Shown piece by piece: positions 24,046 through 36,500 of a stretch of DNA of 64,000 nt. The notes beneath the pieces are model-generated. The model searched no databases and had not been told where the DNA came from. It saw nothing but the letters and a program-made list of their open reading frames with translations. Within the stretch, counting starts at the first letter, position 1. The number at the start of each line of letters is the position of its first letter. Source of the stretch: Cenococcum geophilum 1.58 (Eukaryota > Ascomycota > Dothideomycetes > Gloniales > Gloniaceae); contig KV748195.1 of the NCBI GenBank assembly GCA_001692895.1, positions 248,001 through 312,000 of the forward strand, written 5' to 3'. A program made the position numbers and the translations under genes.

Positions 24046-24840
24046 TTAAGGTTTTCTACGGATGACGTTAATAACACTTCTGGATTCTTTCCGAACCAAG
24101 ATAATGGAGTCGTGGCAATATTCACTCTTGCTGTTTACCCGAATGCCGGGCCCCTTGGAAGGCTGACGAAACACCATTGTTGCTACCGCGCCACAACCAC
24201 CCCACCAACACCACGCGGGTAGGCTGGGACGGGTCAGCGCGCCGTACGGACATCTCACCCGCTCTCGGCGCCCTCCTCGCCTCCAACTCCGCCGCTGGGC
24301 AACGGCACCCGTCTCCGTCAACCACGCGTCTCATCAAAAGCCCAACGCGCTCCACCTCTTAAACGTCTCCAACATCGACGCTACACTGCCGTCAGCGGCG
24401 CCGCGACGCCAAACTTCGCCTTCAGCTCCCCCCGGTCTCCAACGAGTATCTGCAGCGCGGGTTCTTCTTCGGCGGCGGCGGCGGCGGCGACAACCCGTTC
24501 TTCGTGGACCGCAGCGGGGTGCGTGGGTTCGACAGCGTCTTCTCCGCCGACGAGTTCTCGGCCGCGAACCCCCATTTTCCGCGGACGGCACATGGAGCAC
24601 GGTTTATTGACCGGTCCCGTCTTCGAGGTGTTCCTGGACCGGGGGACTAGGAGCGCGACGACGGTGTTCTATCCCACTTCAGCCGTTGGCGCAGTCGATG
24701 CTGAAGGCGGGGAATGTTTTGCCGGAAATGACGGTTGGCGTCTCCGTTTACGCGATCGGGAGTGCGTGGGAATTGTAGGAGAACGAGCAGGGAGCAGCTG
24801 TGGGGAATGTCGCGTCCGCCAAGTCGACTAAAATGGAAAA
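24046..24840 (+). pseudogene. Degraded GH32 (invertase/inulinase family) C-terminal remnant
   Basis: In shifting plus-strand frames I see FFVDRSGVRGFDSVFSADEFS (24500-24565), a FIDRS..GPVFEVFLDRGTRSATTVFYP stretch (24600-24680) and VLPEMTVGVSVYAIGSAWE (24715-24770). These match the C-terminal beta-sandwich of glycoside hydrolase family 32, which has a FVDRS...GFDNPFF...VIDRSxxEVFxDxGxRSxTxTFFP pattern. Several frame changes and stops, and no catalytic N-terminal domain, so it is a relic. It is GC-rich, unlike the RIP blocks. Confidence 0.55.
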
Positions 24841-25326
24841 GAGGCATATGCTATATGAGGCAGGCTTGTATTAATGAGGGGTGCTTGATTTGCTGGTGTG
24901 TAAGTTATTGCATATTCTCTCTATATCTAAGTATTTGAAGAAGTCATATAGACTTTAGCGGTCAAGAAGTACAGGGTGTGCCGGTAACGGAAATGGTATG
25001 AATGTACTTGGTAAGGTTCTCTGGGTGCCTTAAAAGAGGTTTTCTAAAGCCCATATAGTACGAAACAACTATACAGGTAGCTACTCACTTGATTAAGAGT
25101 AAGCGTTTGTCACTGGTGCACAAAATAGTTCTCATAACTTGACGATATGAACTATGACTAGACAATGGGCTATTCTCGTAGGATGAAATCTTGTTGAAGC
25201 GTCGGGTTAGAACCTGGAAATAGCAAACCTTGAAGATGTATTGACATGCTCCAAACACTTTTGAAGTTTATAAAAATAGGTTCATAACTTCATTCCGACC
25301 AGAGCCCTCAGCTATGATAACGTCCT
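24841..25326. other. Intergenic
   Basis: Nothing recognised; 3' flank of the epoxide hydrolase. Confidence 0.5.
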
Positions 25327-26701
25327 CTAATGCTTCTGGCACAGTTTTCTCGTAATGTCATACGCCCCTCCTCCCTTCCCAAACATCTTCTTCAAGTCCC
25401 CAGCGAAGACGTTGGGCCGTTCATGGGCGGCAAAGTGGCCTCCATCCTCGTGCTCGACCTCGAACACCACAGGTCCTAGCGTTCGTCCATAAACTCTTGG
25501 AAGCACGATTATATCCATAGGGAAGTATGATAGACCAAGCTTCACTTTCGAATTGTATTCGAATGACTGCCGAACTTCTTCATGGCTCGAGTGGACCGCC
25601 TCGTAGTAAATGCGGGCACTAGCGGCCGGGCCCGCAGTCGAGAATTGGTACACAGAGACCCAAGTGAGAATTTCATCATCGGTCCAGGGGTAGTTGTCAG
25701 TCCAGTCATGCAACTTTTCGTATATCCACGCAAGTAAGGCAACGGGAGAATCGTTCAGAGCAAAGCCGATGGTTGATGGTTTCGTGCTCTGCTCAAAGTT
25801 GTAACCATAGCCTTCTTTTTGGAACCAATTCGTACGGACCAGCCCAGCCTTTTCTTTCGCCGTATACGGAGCTAGAAGAGATTGGAGGTAAAGGATCGGG
25901 TGTTTTGCGAGCGTAGGCGCATTAGCGCGGATAAAGTTCAAGTGTGAAGCAAGGCAGTGAGAGGGATATTTGGCGCCGATCAGCCGAGTGATGATGTAAC
26001 CCCAATCACCGCCTTGGGTGACTTTAGATGGAATTGTCAGTAATCTTCACGCAAGATAATATTTCGCAGTTGGGTTGAACGAGCCAACAATACCCGAGAC
26101 TTACCATATTGGTCATATCCAAGTTGCAGCATGAGCTTGTGAAGAACTTCGGCGTACTGAGGGATTCCAAAGCCGGGTTTGGAAGATCCCTGTGAAAATC
26201 CAAAGTTCGGAAGCGACGGAGCAACCACATGAAAAGACGGACCATCGGAATCTCCGTCCGTCAGTAGAGGGAGAATTTTGAGGCATTCGAGGAAGCTTCC
26301 GGGCCCTGTGAAGGCATGAGCCTAAGTCGTATGGAACGAGGGGACGAGAGGACGAAAGGAGTGCTGCAACACTTACATCCGTGAGAGAACAGAAGCGGCA
26401 CGCTCTCTGCACGTTTACTCTTTTGGTGCACGAAGTGTACTTCCAAGTCTTCGAAGCCGTCAACACTGATTGTAGTTGTGAATTGAGGGACCTCATTCAG
26501 TTTCGCTTCCTGGGCGCGCCAATCAAAGCCGTCCCTCCAATAGTGGGCCAACCGCTTAACGTCTTCTAGCGGAACGCCATAGTCCCAATTACTGGAGAAC
26601 GAGACCTCCTTTGGAAAAGTGGAAACGGCAAGTTTAGCCTTCAGAGCTTCAATCTCCGAGTCCGGTACGGCAATCTTGAAAGGCTTAATAGCATTCGCCA
26701 T
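25327..26701 (-). CDS. Epoxide hydrolase (microsomal type, alpha/beta fold), three exons
   Basis: Hydrolyses epoxides to diols. N-terminal EHN domain ([17 protein letters not shown], ..[17 protein letters not shown]), oxyanion-hole motif HGWPGSFLE, nucleophile motif TQGGDWG (Asp) and catalytic His in [15 protein letters not shown] is only made when intron 1 is removed, and TQGGDWG needs intron 2. Exon 1 26701-26377; intron 71 bp; exon 2 26305-26105; intron 83 bp (branch ACTGAC); exon 3 26021-25327. Both introns are GT-AG in phase 1 and the exons sum to 1221 bases, 406 aa, the usual size. Neighbours give no pathway; substrate unknown. Confidence 0.88.
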
Positions 26702-27491
26702 GATTATCCAGAAATTTCGGGATCAATATGCGAAGGCGCGAGGGATCTAAGGATATAGGAAGTATGGAGGTATGGCAGTAAGGAAGTAGGAAGGCTGACG
26801 GGGCCTTATATCTCCTTTTATGAATAAATTGCAGTGTGTTGTGACTGTTGGGTTGTCATCAAGCTTGGAGCGAGCAGCGAGAACGCAATTCACTCATGTC
26901 ATCTCACTAACGCGATGTCACATGCTCAGGCACCCTCGTTTGAAACCAGGGCTGAAGGCACGTTAATCATGTCGCAATTGCATTTATAATCAAGTTTGTG
27001 ACCGAATATGTCCAGGCGCGCTCGTTTGTTCAATGCATGACTGACTCCCGCGCGACTGGTCATGGCTACTTCAATCCTTCAATCCTTGAATCCATGAATC
27101 CTTCGGGGACACGGCATCCCATAAACCTTCATCATCACAGTCGCTTGGCAGGAAATCATATCAACCCTTCATATATCTCTTGCGACTGCATGTCCGTACG
27201 GACTGGAAATGGATACAAGCTGCAGGCAAACCTCCGGAAACCACCCCTTCTCGGAAATGAAAATCACTCGCGTCGGCAACCTCCAACCCTTCTTCACCCC
27301 CAACCCCACCACGGAACCGACACGACCGCCCCTGGCGTAGAAATACCAAACCCGGCACCTCCGGTTTCGCCGATACCGTAACAATCACCGTTAGAAAACC
27401 CTCACCACCCCTAAAGCTGCTCGAGCAAGCGCCTCCCTTGTGCATGGATGCCAAGAAACGTGCAATTGCTGGGTGGAAGACCGTGGCATCA
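26702..27491. other. Intergenic
   Basis: Upstream region of the epoxide hydrolase. ORFs at 26998-27381 (plus) and 27161-27601 (minus) look non-coding; the latter partly overlaps the DUF4360 relic in the wrong frame. Confidence 0.5.
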
Positions 27492-28110
27492 TCATGGGAG
27501 TTCGCCGGCTGCAGTTGTGCAGTTTGCTGTGAGAGCCATTCTGTTATTGATGCCGAGGATCCCGGTAGTGCCGCAGGGGAACCAAACGGTAGCAGTACCA
27601 TGTAGTCTCAACCTTGTCGTTCTTAGTGTAGATCTGGCCGCTCACCAACTCTGGGCCGGGGATGGTGCTTTGGTACTTTCCTAAGGACATGGTTAGATCT
27701 CTCATGGCACGAGATAGTCCCTTACAACGAGTAAGAAAAGCGAAACAAACCGTGTTTTCTGCCGCCTGTGAGAAAAAATACGCGGAATAGAAACTCCCCG
27801 TGACGCCCACGCCCAGCCTTGCATAGCCGTGATAGGTCATATTCAAAACGGAATACCACAACTCTCCAGGGTATTTCAAACTCAAGTGAATCTGGCAGTT
27901 CTTGGAGTGGTCGGCTGGCGCCGTGTTCGGGCCAGTGTACAGTAGGCCTGGAATGTGTCGAAGCCAAAGGTAATCACCTGGGACTTCGCGCGAGTTACAC
28001 AAAACAGCTAGGTCATTTTACATGTTGGGATATTTACAGTGCAGTCTGGAGGCATGATTGCGCTAACAGTTCCCTGTAGGTAGCCATTCCCGGACGTTGA
28101 CAAATCAAGA
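27492..28110 (-). pseudogene. DUF4360 secreted-protein gene with several frame breaks
   Basis: Minus-strand pieces match the DUF4360 family (small secreted fungal proteins of unknown role): SGNGYLQGTVSAIMPPDCT, then after a 60-bp intron VITFGFDTFQAY; in another frame TGPNTAPADHSKNCQIHLSL, YHGYARLGVGVTGSFYSAYFFSQ; STIPGPELVSGQIYTKNDKVETT; and in a third frame TVWFPCGTTGILGINNRMAL to a stop at 27492. Frame break one is a 5-bp excess forming TACTGTA (27938-27944). Break two sits between KVETT and TVWFP (about 27595-27610), probably a 13-bp excess. The best intron between FFSQAAENT... and the next exon also creates a stop. No N-terminal signal peptide was located. Confidence 0.7.
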
Positions 28111-28884
28111 ATTTGAATTTGGTCGGATGACGGCGATTGTCGAGGGACGAGTTTGGCCTTATTCAAGGGATTCACCACCGCAAGAAGAGGATCTACGTTG
28201 AAAGAGGAGTATATTTATACCCACCCTCAGATCACTCAGGGATTTATTTTAAGTGTCAGTGTATACCATATTGCGGGTCTTGGCTCTCAAGGCCACTCTC
28301 TCAAGAGTATCCCTTTGGCTTCGGAGGCAGTTTGAAGACGGCTAAAAAGAGATATAAGCAGTTAATAACGTGCAAATGTTTTAAACACGTGGTATTTAGG
28401 GTGTAAGCAGTGGTAATCTATTGTGCACTCCATTAACAGTGAAGGGTTGATCTGTAAAATCCATACTTTCTGGGAGGTTCAGCCTCATGAACTAGATATT
28501 GGTTACAAGAAATTCTCACGTAACGTTACGAGAATTCTCAATTTCAAAAAATAAATTGCTCTCGTGTTTTCGTGCCATCGGGAAGGATTTCTAGCATTAA
28601 TTGAAATAACGCTTGGTATAGTAATACACGACATTAATCAGAACTGTATATTAAGTTACCTGATTACTTACGATCATGATACCACAAAAATGCTTGACGG
28701 GAATCTAGAAGTAGCAAGAAATTCAGAAGGCAGGGAACTAGACCTGCGATAGCAGAGATATCTTTAATTGATGCTCCGTGCCTTTTAACGATCGAAATTC
28801 GATAAGGCGCGAAGAGCTGTATTGAGGCTATCTAGGACCTATTGGAAGTAGCCTGTCAATAGTGCTGACATGTAAATGTCAAAC
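28111..28884. other. Intergenic
   Basis: Nothing recognised. Short ORFs lack coding features. Confidence 0.5.
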
Positions 28885-31467
28885 CTAGCCCTCCGAGACT
28901 TCTCCAATCTGGGTAATTCGCAATACAGTGTGCATATGCTCCAGGTCCAACGGCTTCTCCTGTTCACTTGCCAGCAGCTGGGCCGTTTTAATTATATTCT
29001 TGATTTGTCTTCCGTTCAATTTTTTCTCCGCGAGAAATTCCAGATCCTCCTCCGTTAATGCCACAAATGAGGAAGGCAGCATGCTGATGAAATTATGCCA
29101 GACTTTCTTGCGCGCTGCTAGGTCAAGTTCTGGGTATGTGATCTTGACATGAACGCGGGAGTCTAGAGCTTTGTCGAGAACCGAGACTCGGTTGGTGGTG
29201 AGAAATAGCACGCCGCGGTAGTATTCGAGCATCCGGAGGAAGACTTAGGACAGACAACATGTAAGTTGATTATTCGAAATTAGGTAGGGAGCCAGGCCAG
29301 ATATTTACTTACTGGATACTAGCTTGTTTCGCTCGAGGCCATCTGTTGTACGTTGCTCAAGGAAAACGTCGCTCTCATCAAGAAGTAACACAGCTTTCCA
29401 TTTTTGGGTGATCTCTAAGACATCTCCGAGAGCTTGCTCGACGGAGGCGGAGTTCAGGCCTAGCTCCGCAGCGCTCATTGAGTAGAGAGGTACGCGCATA
29501 TGCTCCGCCACTTGATCGATCGCTTGTGGTTAGCCTAGCACAGGGTCCCTGGAATGTATGATGTTGTGGAACGTACCAGACTCAGCAGTCAATGTCTTGC
29601 CCACTCCAGGCTCGCCTGCAAGAAGCATAATAATCCCTTGACCTAGGATTGGTATTAGCGCTTGTCGAGGTGACGCAAACGTCAATCGTGGAACCCACCT
29701 TTGCCTTCAATCACGTCGTCGAACACTTCACTGTTCATGCTTTGGCTCTTTGTGAAGGAGAGGATGAGATCTTTATACCCTTGCGGAAGGACGAGACTGT
29801 CAAACGCACGATCATTCCAGACAATCTCCTTTACATCATCGATGTTGAACTTGGCTAGTGGTCGTCAGCAGTCTTGCAACTTACGAGTGATTGAGGATTG
29901 CTTGCCCCATTTTTTCAGTTTTAGAGAATACCCCTTGACAAGTGAGCTGCATATGAGGTGATGGTCTTCGGTAAGGCTCTCAGAATCTACATATTAAGTT
30001 GTCAAATGAGATGAAATCACCCTATCAGTCCTAGCAGAACTTACCGGCAGGAGAATATTGTAATTGGAGATCTTGTGATTGTGCTGGCGGTAGAGACGGC
30101 GGATGTCTATGATGGGTATATTCTCTGGAGCGACTCGGCATACCATAGCTGCGGCCAGGTGGGTGGACAGATGGATGGCTAGTTGGTCCAATGTTCGGAT
30201 GATGGATGGAGCTAAAATCTTCTACAAAATCTTCTACATCTTCTTCATGCCCACCATCAACGACGGTCGGTATCCTAGGCGCGAAGGAAGTGATTCCTAG
30301 GGGATCAAGCCTCTGGGCAGTGGGATTGAATCGGTTATACATCTCCGCGTGAATGATTATACGACCGTCAACCTGATCAGAAGTCAGCCACTCTGTTCTA
30401 ACCGTTGATCCTATATAAGGACTGACCATTCGGTTACGTGGCCCAAAAAAATGATTGCCAAAATTAGCACTCATGACGATCTCGGCCAAGCCATCGTACG
30501 CCTTGTAGTGGTATCCCTGGAGAGTTTCAAACCGCTTTCCCCGACTGACAAGCTGGTGCTTGATGTCTTCGAAGTGCGGGTTGAATGTTGCCGGATAAGC
30601 CTCCAACTGCGTGATCGGTTTGGTACCTTGGAAGGGTTGGATAGAGATTGTGTGAGATGCGTATCCAAACCCAAATCCGCTCCAGTCCACGTATTTTGAG
30701 TCTAAATAGAAACCCCTACATCCTGCCGAGCCGCTGTATCCCGAGCTTTGCAATTTCACCATCATGTCTTTACCATCCATTTTGCACAACAGAACATCTC
30801 CCGGCTTAAACAACGTCCAGAGATAGTCGAAGGTCATAACACTGTGGTTGAGGAGGTCATGGTAAGTACTAACGGTCTCCTCAAGTTCGACTGACATGAC
30901 TGTATACAGAAGTTGAAGATGGGAACGGGTAGTCTCGTCAAGTTCATTCTCAACGACTTCCTTGAAACGATTCCACCGATAAAAGAAGGGCTCGAATGGT
31001 CTCGTGAACGTAACGTGCTTCAAACCGGCTGTGATTCCTTCATAACCCTCAAAGACGTTCTCCAGAACAGCCTTGAGCAGTGGGCTCTGGACTACGATTG
31101 AACTGACTTGCATGGCCTTGCCGCCATACTGGTGACTTTTCTTATTCCGGATGAGAATGGCGAACTGTTGAACAGCTTCGGTCTCTTCCAATTTGGGCGT
31201 GACATCCTCTGGGTATTCTTCAACCCAGTTTGTGCAACATCCGCACTTCGATGGGCCCTCGTAGAGATTTTTGGAGTCGCAAACCATTCCGACAGCTGAA
31301 GGAATGACTTTCGCATTAGCCTCATCCAGACTTGTAGACCCTACCTGGCCAATATCCTGGGGGATGCCCTCGTTCTGGCTATCAGCCCTGGAGTCCGCAA
31401 CCGTTCCATGGGACACATAACTTGCGATACTCTCCACCCCTAGGTTGCTGCTTCGGCTGTCGTCCAT
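28885..31467 (-). CDS. DUF7025 / AAA+ ATPase protein, six exons
   Basis: A fungal AAA+ family of unknown role. The N-terminal 475 residues carry the DUF7025-type region (FTRPFEPFFYRWNRF, CKMDGKDMMVKL, YVDWSGFGFGYASHTISI, RTEWLTSDQVDGRIIIH); the C-terminal part has Walker A GEPGVGKTLTAES, Walker B AVLLLDESDVFLE (DESD rather than DEAD), sensor-like LFLTTNRV and an Arg-containing DSRVHVKITYP. Exons: 31467-30045, 29986-29906, 29854-29699, 29642-29577, 29510-29313, 29243-28885; every intron is phase 1 and the sum, 2283 bases, gives 760 aa. Intron 29905-29855 appears to be GC-AG (51 bp); the GT-AG alternative (29884-29855) is only 30 bp. No obvious partner genes. Confidence 0.85.
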
Positions 31468-33539
31468 GTTGCGTACTGAGATCAGTCCTCAGGTAATTAG
31501 CGCGCAGATAAGTGCTTGAACCGTTCGAACACTGAGTCTTTTAAGTATTGTTTTCAATCAGGCAGCAGCAAGGCAATCCACGGTACAGTATGCCCCGCAC
31601 AGACCGGTGAAATAGGCAACCGACGCTCTAGTTGCATGATTTATTTTGGGGGAAGTTTTAGACGGATAGATAGGCTGTTAGTTCTTCTATATCGGATAAT
31701 AGCTATGCCGGCCTCTTGAGAAGCCATAGGGAGCTGTGGAAAAGATAATGACTTTCGGTATTGCGGAGAGCACCTCACTTCGGCCCTCGGAAAAGGTTGT
31801 TGTCCGGTCCATTCTCGCAACACCATATGTGGCCGTTCAAACAGTTCCTCCCAGATCCCTCATTTCAGTCATAGGTAGTACATTTTGAGAATCTTTTTTC
31901 TATGAGTGTTGTCTAGTTCTGGTCTTCAGGTGCCCCAACGCTGCGTATGCATGAAGTTTCCCAATAGACTCACCAAGCACATGTCCGGCCGAGGACACGG
32001 TCCAAAATCGATAAGCCACCTCCCTGGAACACCTGGACTGCACTGTGTATCAAATCTGGCTTATGGGTGAAATGCGTTGCTAATTTACTCCCTTCTTTAG
32101 GCCTGAAACTCTGCAGAACTACAACGCTTGTCCTCAACCTGCCGTACTAACCCGAATGGGTCATGGTAAAACCGTTCAAGAAACAATACATAGCTCGGAG
32201 ACAAAGATCCTAGGTAATACTTTGGATAACTGCTGGAAATGCGTTGCGAAAACGCAATATTTCTGGCGCGTTTAAGACTGGACAAGTTGATGGATGCAAA
32301 CGTTGGAGTGGTCTGCACATGAATTTTGCAGTGGTTGGGGGAACACTTCATCAATGGTGACACGGTTTATCAACGGTAAGACGATTCTATGAAGGAGAGG
32401 TTGCTTCGCTCTTACCGTGAAGCCGATGCCGCTTGATTTCCGCTCGGAAAATGCGCGGAAATGATACTAGATTCAGACTAACGCCCAGCATAATAGGTCA
32501 AAACTTGATTCCCGCCTGCCTTGTAAGCGAGTATACCGCATATACGGATTCAGTACTCAGAATCGCATTCCCAAGACGACAACTCTATTGTCTTAGTGAG
32601 TACCCATAATCCTTTAGTGTATAACATTCGTCGAAACATAATTCGATTTCCAGGTAAAAACCTCAACACAGGGCTGGAGATCAGCATTCGCACGTGCATC
32701 CTTCAAGGTTTCCGCCGAGACCGTATCATTCGAATGGGACTTCGGCAGGCGCGCTTGTCTCGGAGAGCCTGCTTTGCCTTTCCGTGCCTTTGCCTCTGAT
32801 TCGACTCTCTGCTTTACATTTCAATAGTAGCAAGCGCAACGAAAACTATTTAAAACGTCGTCACGGGAGACGAAACTGTGAGTAACAGAAGCGTACGCCC
32901 AATCTCCTTTGTGGCTTTTCCCGTTGTCTGCACCCATACTCGAAGGCTATATTCGATGCATCTAAAAGCTCTTCTCTCTGGCTGGCTTCTACCCATTCAT
33001 TTCAGTCCAAGACTAAATATCGGGGACTGTGTTTTGGTTTAGTTTGACAAACATTAACTCGAAACAAAAGCTACTGTGGTACTGCGGTAGGTTAAGGCTC
33101 ACGCACAGGCAGAGAGGCGAAGAGACGGAGGGGCAAAGAGGCAAAGAGGCAGAGAGTCGGAGTCTTTGCCGTGTCGTGTCGCGTAGTTAGCGAACGCCGC
33201 AGTTTTGCAGCTGCCAGTTTAGCTTGTTCTCCCGCGCGCCACCCCCTCATTATCTACCCCAAAGCGCCCCTTCCCCCCGCAAATTGAAAACGACGCGGAA
33301 CAACGGCAGAATGCAACCCGACGCGTGACGCATGAGCTCCTTAACTACTTACCATGTACCTCTGTCGTCGCAAAAACCGTGGATCTTCGTATTCTTTCGT
33401 GCTCCTTTCATGCTCTTCATGCGATCCTGTCTACCTCAGTCTGCCGACAGAACTGGTCTGAGGGCCACATCTAGCAGATGCTACTTCTCTTTCGCGCCTT
33501 GGACCCCTTTCTTACACCCGGATACGCGCTTGGACCAGT
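31468..33539. other. Intergenic, about 2 kb
   Basis: Ordinary composition, not RIP-mutated. It holds the divergent promoters of the AAA protein and the transhydrogenase, with a purine-rich run at about 33110-33160 and pyrimidine-rich DNA near 33240-33290. No gene recognised; ORFs at 32097-32363 and 32596-32885 look random. Confidence 0.5.
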
Positions 33540-36500
33540 ATGTGGACTGCAAGCACCCAAGCTACGTGCCGGACGCGCTTGCGACCGACGCCCTTGAGGC
33601 CCTCCATCTTGAGGCTCTGTGCCTCCACTTTGGTCACTCGCCCTGCGCCACTTCAGGTTCATAGTAGAGAGGGGCTTTGGACTGTGCGTCCAGCCGCCTT
33701 CAACTATGCCCGGGCCGTCAACGCCAGCCATTCCAGGAACAGATGGTCCACATCATCGCCTGCATCAGGGCCTGCATCCGCTACCGCTGGCCGTCATGCA
33801 TCCCTTACTTCCGACCAATATTCGGAGGAGGTTCCGCTCACGCCCCCTTTTACCGCTGGCCCTTATTCCACCCTCACCGTCGGTATTCCTCGCGAAACCT
33901 ATCCAGGCGAGCGCCGTGTCGCTGTCACGCCCCAAAATGTCAAGATACTTCTCAAAAAAGGCTTTTCGCGCGTCTTGATTGAACACGGTGCTGGCGTCGA
34001 AGCCCAGTTTACTGACGAGGCTTATGAGCAAGCTGGTGCCAAGACTGTTGACCGTAGGACTGTATTCTCCCAAAGCGATATTCTTTTGAAAGTCCGCGCC
34101 CCTAGTGTTGATGGCCCTGATAGTGAAGTGGATGCATTGCGTGAAGGCGCAACTATCATGTCTTTCTTATACCCCGCCCAGAATAGACATGTTGTAGATA
34201 GAATTGCTTCCCGCGGTACTACTTCGTTTGCTATGGATATGGTCCCTCGCATTTCCCGCGCTCAAGTATTTGATGCTCTAAGGTATTTCCTGGCCATCAG
34301 TACCATGACAGTGGTGGAGATTAACGGCGTGATCATTTAGTTCGATGGCCAACATTGCCGGATACAAAGCCGTTTTGGAAGCCTCTAACCACTTTGGCCG
34401 TTTTTTGACGGGTCAGGTAACAGCAGCTGGGTGAGCGCGATAAAATGATCACCACACTCTTTTTTTGGTTGCAATTTTTTGCTAATATAACTTTCAGCAA
34501 GGTATAATACTAGACCTAATGATTCCATTGATTAGGCCAACGATGATCTAGATCCCACCCTGTAAAGTGCTTGTTATTGGCGCAGGTGTCGCTGGACTAA
34601 GTGCTATCGCCACGGTTAGTACTCCACATCTTGCTCCATCTATTGCAAAAGCAAGCGTAACTGTTTTAGGCTCGCCGTATGGGTGCAATCGTCCGAGGGT
34701 TCGACACTCGCTCGGCAGCCCGAGAGCAAGTACAGTCTCTTGGTGCCGAGTTCATTGAAGTTGAGCTTGAAGAAGAAGGCTCTGGTACAGGTGGCTATGC
34801 AAAAGAGATGTCGAAAGAATTCATCGAAGCGGAGATGAAACTTTTTACCGAACAATGCCGCGAGGTAGATATTTTAATCACAACGGCACTGATCCCTGGA
34901 AAGCCGGCTCCAAAATTAATCACAAAGGCGGTACGCACCCTTATCACATTCCAGAGCATGGCAGCTTCTTACACAATGAATAGATGATAGCTGCGATGAA
35001 ACCAGGCTCTATAATAGTTGATCTCGCCGCTGAGGCAGGAGGTAATTGCGAGGCAACTGTTCCCGGACATCTCACCAAGCGCAATGGAGTTACTATAATT
35101 GGTTTGTCTCACCCCCTTGGGTCTTTTAGAACTAAGGTTTACACGAGGTTAGGCTACAATGATTTGCCCTCAAGGCTTCCTACACAGTCCTCGACCCTCT
35201 ACTCCAATAATATTACCAAATTCCTCTTGTCGATGTCACCGCGAGACAAATATTTTGATGTTGACCTGAAGGATGAAGTCGTTCGAGGTTCGATTGTAAC
35301 TTACAATGGGAAAATCCTTCCTCCAGCGCCTCGCCCCGCGCCTCCCGCATCGCCGCCTCCGAAGCAGAAGGCTGTTGACACGGATCAAGCTGCAAGTGTA
35401 GTAGCCATGACTCCATGGGAAAAGGCCTCACGAGAAGTTGCGACCGTCACCGCCGGGATGAGCACCGCACTTATTCTTGGAAAAGCCACCGGCCCGTTAT
35501 TCATGAGCAATGTATTTACGTTCGCGCTTGCTGGATTGGTCGGATACCGCGTCGTTTGGGGGGTTGCGCCTGCTCTGCACTCCCCTCTTATGAGTGTAAC
35601 GAATGCAATTTCAGGTACTGCACTTCCGAGGAAAAGATGCTCGATATAGACGACACTAACGTTTTCTTCTAGGCATGGTTGGCGTTGGTGGTTTCTTCGT
35701 TATGGGTGGCGGCATTTTGCCTGATACAATTCCCCAAGCCCTTGGAGCGTTGTCAGTTCTTCTTGCCTTTGTCAACGTATCAGGTGGCTTCGTGATTACA
35801 AAACGCATGCTAGATATGTTCAAACGTACGCTTCGATTTAGCAACTTCAAGGTCTCTCATTTACATTCACGCCGTACTTATTACGTTGTTTAGGCCCGTC
35901 GGATCCTCCAGAATACCCTTGGTTGTATGCAATTCCAGCTGTGGCCTTTGGTGGTGGGTATATTGCTGCCGCCAGTACCGGTATGGCTGGCCTAGTCCAA
36001 GCTGGCTATCTTGTTAGCACCATTCTGTGCATGAGTAAGTCTGATTGTCCATTTGATGATGGCAAGCTCATAGTCTAGGTTCGCTCTCTGGCCTTGCTTC
36101 CCAATTGACAGCTCGCCGAGGCAATTTTCTCGGTATTTTGGGTGTCGGTTCCGGGATACTCGCATCCCTTGCTGCAGTTGGCTTTTCTCCAGAGGTACTG
36201 ATGCAGTTCGCCGGCCTTGCAGGCATTGGAAGTATTCTTGGTAAGTATCTAAAGCGGTTCTCAAGCTTCCAGGACATAATTTGACCGAAGTCATGTGCAG
36301 GAACATTGATAGGAAGACGAATTACGCCAACTGGATTGCCACAGACCGTAGCAGCGCTTCACTCCGTAGTTGGATTGGCAGCGGTCCTCACTAGCATCGG
36401 CAGCGTGATGGCAAATATTGGACATATTTCTATGCTTCACATGGTCAGCGCATACTTGGGGGTTCTTATCGGTAAGCGCTTGGTTCTTACCCAGAAATTA

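Noticed and set aside
27161..27601. 146-aa minus-strand ORF below the DUF4360 relic
   Set aside because: Out of frame with the conserved TVWFPCGTTGILGIN ending, with a low-complexity look.
29855..29884. 30-bp GT-AG intron in the AAA gene
   Set aside because: Shorter than any other intron here (44 bp or more); the overlapping 51-bp GC-AG intron gives the better family match. Kept only as an alternative.
34431..34551. A single 121-bp intron instead of two introns with a 4-nt exon
   Set aside because: Joining 34430 to 34552 puts [12 protein letters not shown] out of frame and loses the conserved Lys.
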